The notes below the pieces were generated by a model that did no database searches, was not told the DNA's origin, and worked only from the letters and a program-made list of their open reading frames with translations. DNA of 6,868 bases, taken from the NCBI GenBank assembly GCA_009776385.1, contig WRFT01000102.1:1-6868 (forward strand). The letters are read 5' to 3'. The stretch is from Clostridia bacterium (GTDB lineage: Bacteria > Bacillota > Clostridia > Christensenellales > Aristaeellaceae). Below, piece by piece: positions 5,799 through 6,868 of the stretch; positions within the stretch are counted from its first letter, which is position 1, and every line of letters starts with the position of its first letter. The translations under genes and the position numbers were made by a program.

Positions 5799-6868
5799 AT
5801 GAAGATGACGCTGCGGTGGTTCGGGCCCGGTTACGATAGTGTTAAGGTAGAGTATATCCGTCAGATTCCCGGCGTCGCGGGCGTCATCACAACACTATAC
5901 GGCAAGCAGGCGGGAGAAGTGTGGGCGCGGGAAGAAATCCGCGCGCTTAAACAGTCCGCGATGGACGCGGGCTTGCCGGTATTGGGTATCGAAAGCGTCA
6001 ATGTCTCGGATGCCATCAAGGCGGGGCTGCCCGAACGCGACGAACATATCGACCACTATATTCAAACCCTGCGGGCCCTGGGGGAAGAGGGCATTACCCT
6101 GGTATGCTATAACTTCATGCCTGTTTTTGACTGGACGCGTACCGACTTAGCGAAACAAAGGCCCGATGGTTCCGCCGTTTTTTCCTATGACCAAGCGCTG
6201 ATTGACCGTGTGGATTACAGGGAGGCGTTTGCCTCCATGAAGCATATGTCGGGGGGATTCGCGCTGCCGGGTTGGGAACCGGAGCGTTTGGGGCAAATTA
6301 GCGCGTTATTCGATGTATACCGCGATATCAGCCAGGAGGATTTGTTTTCAAACCATCGGGTTTTTATCAGCGCCTTGCTGCCCACCTTGCGCAAGTATCA
6401 TATCCGTATGGCCTTGCATCCGGACGATCCGGCCTTTTCCGTGTTTGGGCTGCCGCGGGTGATGACCGGTAAACAAAACCTGCAGCGTGCACTGGCCGGC
6501 GTGGATGATCCGCTCAACGGCCTTACCCTATGCTCCGGCTCGCTGGGTACGAATCCCGCCAACGACATCCCCGATATCATCGCGTCATTTACCGGCCGCA
6601 TCTATTTTGCGCATATACGTAACCTGCTACACAGCGCACCGGGATGCTTTGAGGAAACGGCGCATTTAAGCGAGGACGGCTCCATGGATATGTACGCGCT
6701 GATGAAGGCGTTGTACGAATCGGGCTTCGACGGCCCTATCCGCCCGGATCACGGGCGCAGGATATGGGGTGAAAACGCCATGCCGGGTTATGGGTTATAC
6801 GACAGGGCGCTGGGCGCTTCGTATTTACTGGGCCTTTTGGAAGCCATAAGGAAAAACAGAGGTGAAAA
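5799..6868 (+). CDS. uxuA: Mannonate dehydratase, 3' end outside the window
   Basis: This enzyme dehydrates D-mannonate to 2-keto-3-deoxygluconate (EC 4.2.1.8) in the glucuronate branch of hexuronate catabolism, in the cytosol. The window holds 356 codons plus two bases. Family signatures are clear: LRWFGP at 5-10, CYNFMPVFDWTRTDL at 103-117, HPDDP at 207-211, CSGSLG at 245-250, AHIRN at 271-275, AHLSEDGSMDMY at 288-299 and RPDHGR at 315-320. H207, C245, H272 and D317 match the metal ligands expected for the family's TIM-barrel site. It lacks the insertion of about 40 residues seen near the middle of the E. coli enzyme, as in many Firmicute versions, and so should end within a few codons. The start at 5799 fits the family N-terminus, with AGGAAGG 7 nt upstream (5785-5791). 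Downstream uronate genes such as uxuB are expected but not visible. Confidence 0.95.
   Translation, partial: MKMTLRWFGPGYDSVKVEYIRQIPGVAGVITTLYGKQAGEVWAREEIRALKQSAMDAGLPVLGIESVNVSDAIKAGLPERDEHIDHYIQTLRALGEEGITLVCYNFMPVFDWTRTDLAKQRPDGSAVFSYDQALIDRVDYREAFASMKHMSGGFALPGWEPERLGQISALFDVYRDISQEDLFSNHRVFISALLPTLRKYHIRMALHPDDPAFSVFGLPRVMTGKQNLQRALAGVDDPLNGLTLCSGSLGTNPANDIPDIIASFTGRIYFAHIRNLLHSAPGCFEETAHLSEDGSMDMYALMKALYESGFDGPIRPDHGRRIWGENAMPGYGLYDRALGASYLLGLLEAIRKNRGE
6858..6864 (+). promoter_or_regulatory. Possible ribosome binding site of the next gene
   Basis: AGAGGTG at the extreme end of uxuA resembles a ribosome binding site for a co-transcribed gene starting just past the right edge. In uronate operons the usual next gene is fructuronate reductase, but that is expectation only. 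Confidence 0.3.

Noticed and set aside
5621..5839. Plus-strand ORF of 72 codons overlapping the start of uxuA, including a possible TTG-started leader peptide from 5732
   Set aside because: It crosses both the kinase and uxuA promoters, its 3' part is out of frame within uxuA, and its only possible ribosome binding site coincides with the predicted transcription start.
1..6868. Mobile element, CRISPR array or defence island
   Set aside because: I found no spaced repeats, terminal inverted repeats, transposase or integrase motifs. A single nuclease-like gene is not enough.

Overview
This window looks like an ordinary chromosomal stretch from a Firmicute, most likely a mid-GC Clostridia-type anaerobe. 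The evidence is strong GGAGG-type ribosome binding sites, vegetative promoters close to consensus, a short (non-enterobacterial) mannonate dehydratase, and an alcohol dehydrogenase of a subgroup common in that phylum. The organism assignment is an inference from gene style and could be wrong at the order level. I see no insertion sequence, CRISPR array, tRNA, rRNA or integrase.

Layout. Positions 1-57 probably hold the last 18 codons of an unidentified plus-strand gene. It converges, with a 3-bp gap, on a small minus-strand gene (61-417) for a stand-alone PD-(D/E)XK nuclease-like protein. From 418 to 675 is a divergent intergenic region with one promoter for the nuclease-like gene and one for a zinc-dependent alcohol dehydrogenase (676-1722, plus). 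The dehydrogenase leader is GC-rich and has overlapping hairpins. A strong bidirectional terminator (1760-1785) separates it from a convergent 1246-residue hybrid sensor histidine kinase (1800-5540, minus). From 5541 to 5798 is a second divergent intergenic region. It carries a perfect-consensus kinase promoter flanked by two TGTACA palindromes, a near-palindrome that may be an operator, and a promoter for uxuA. uxuA (mannonate dehydratase, 5799 to the window end, plus) runs off the right edge, probably only a few codons short of its stop.

How the genes may work together. uxuA points to a hexuronate (glucuronate) degradation operon continuing to the right. The kinase is divergent from it, so both may respond to the same conditions, but nothing in the sequence proves that. 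The kinase has an unusually large extracytoplasmic sensor of about 500 residues, a full kinase core and two receiver domains, but no HPt domain and no adjacent response regulator, so its output must act in trans. The alcohol dehydrogenase appears to be a single-gene transcription unit. I found no convincing new multi-gene system. The most useful leads are the large sensor, the architecture of the kinase promoter, and the small nuclease-like protein.
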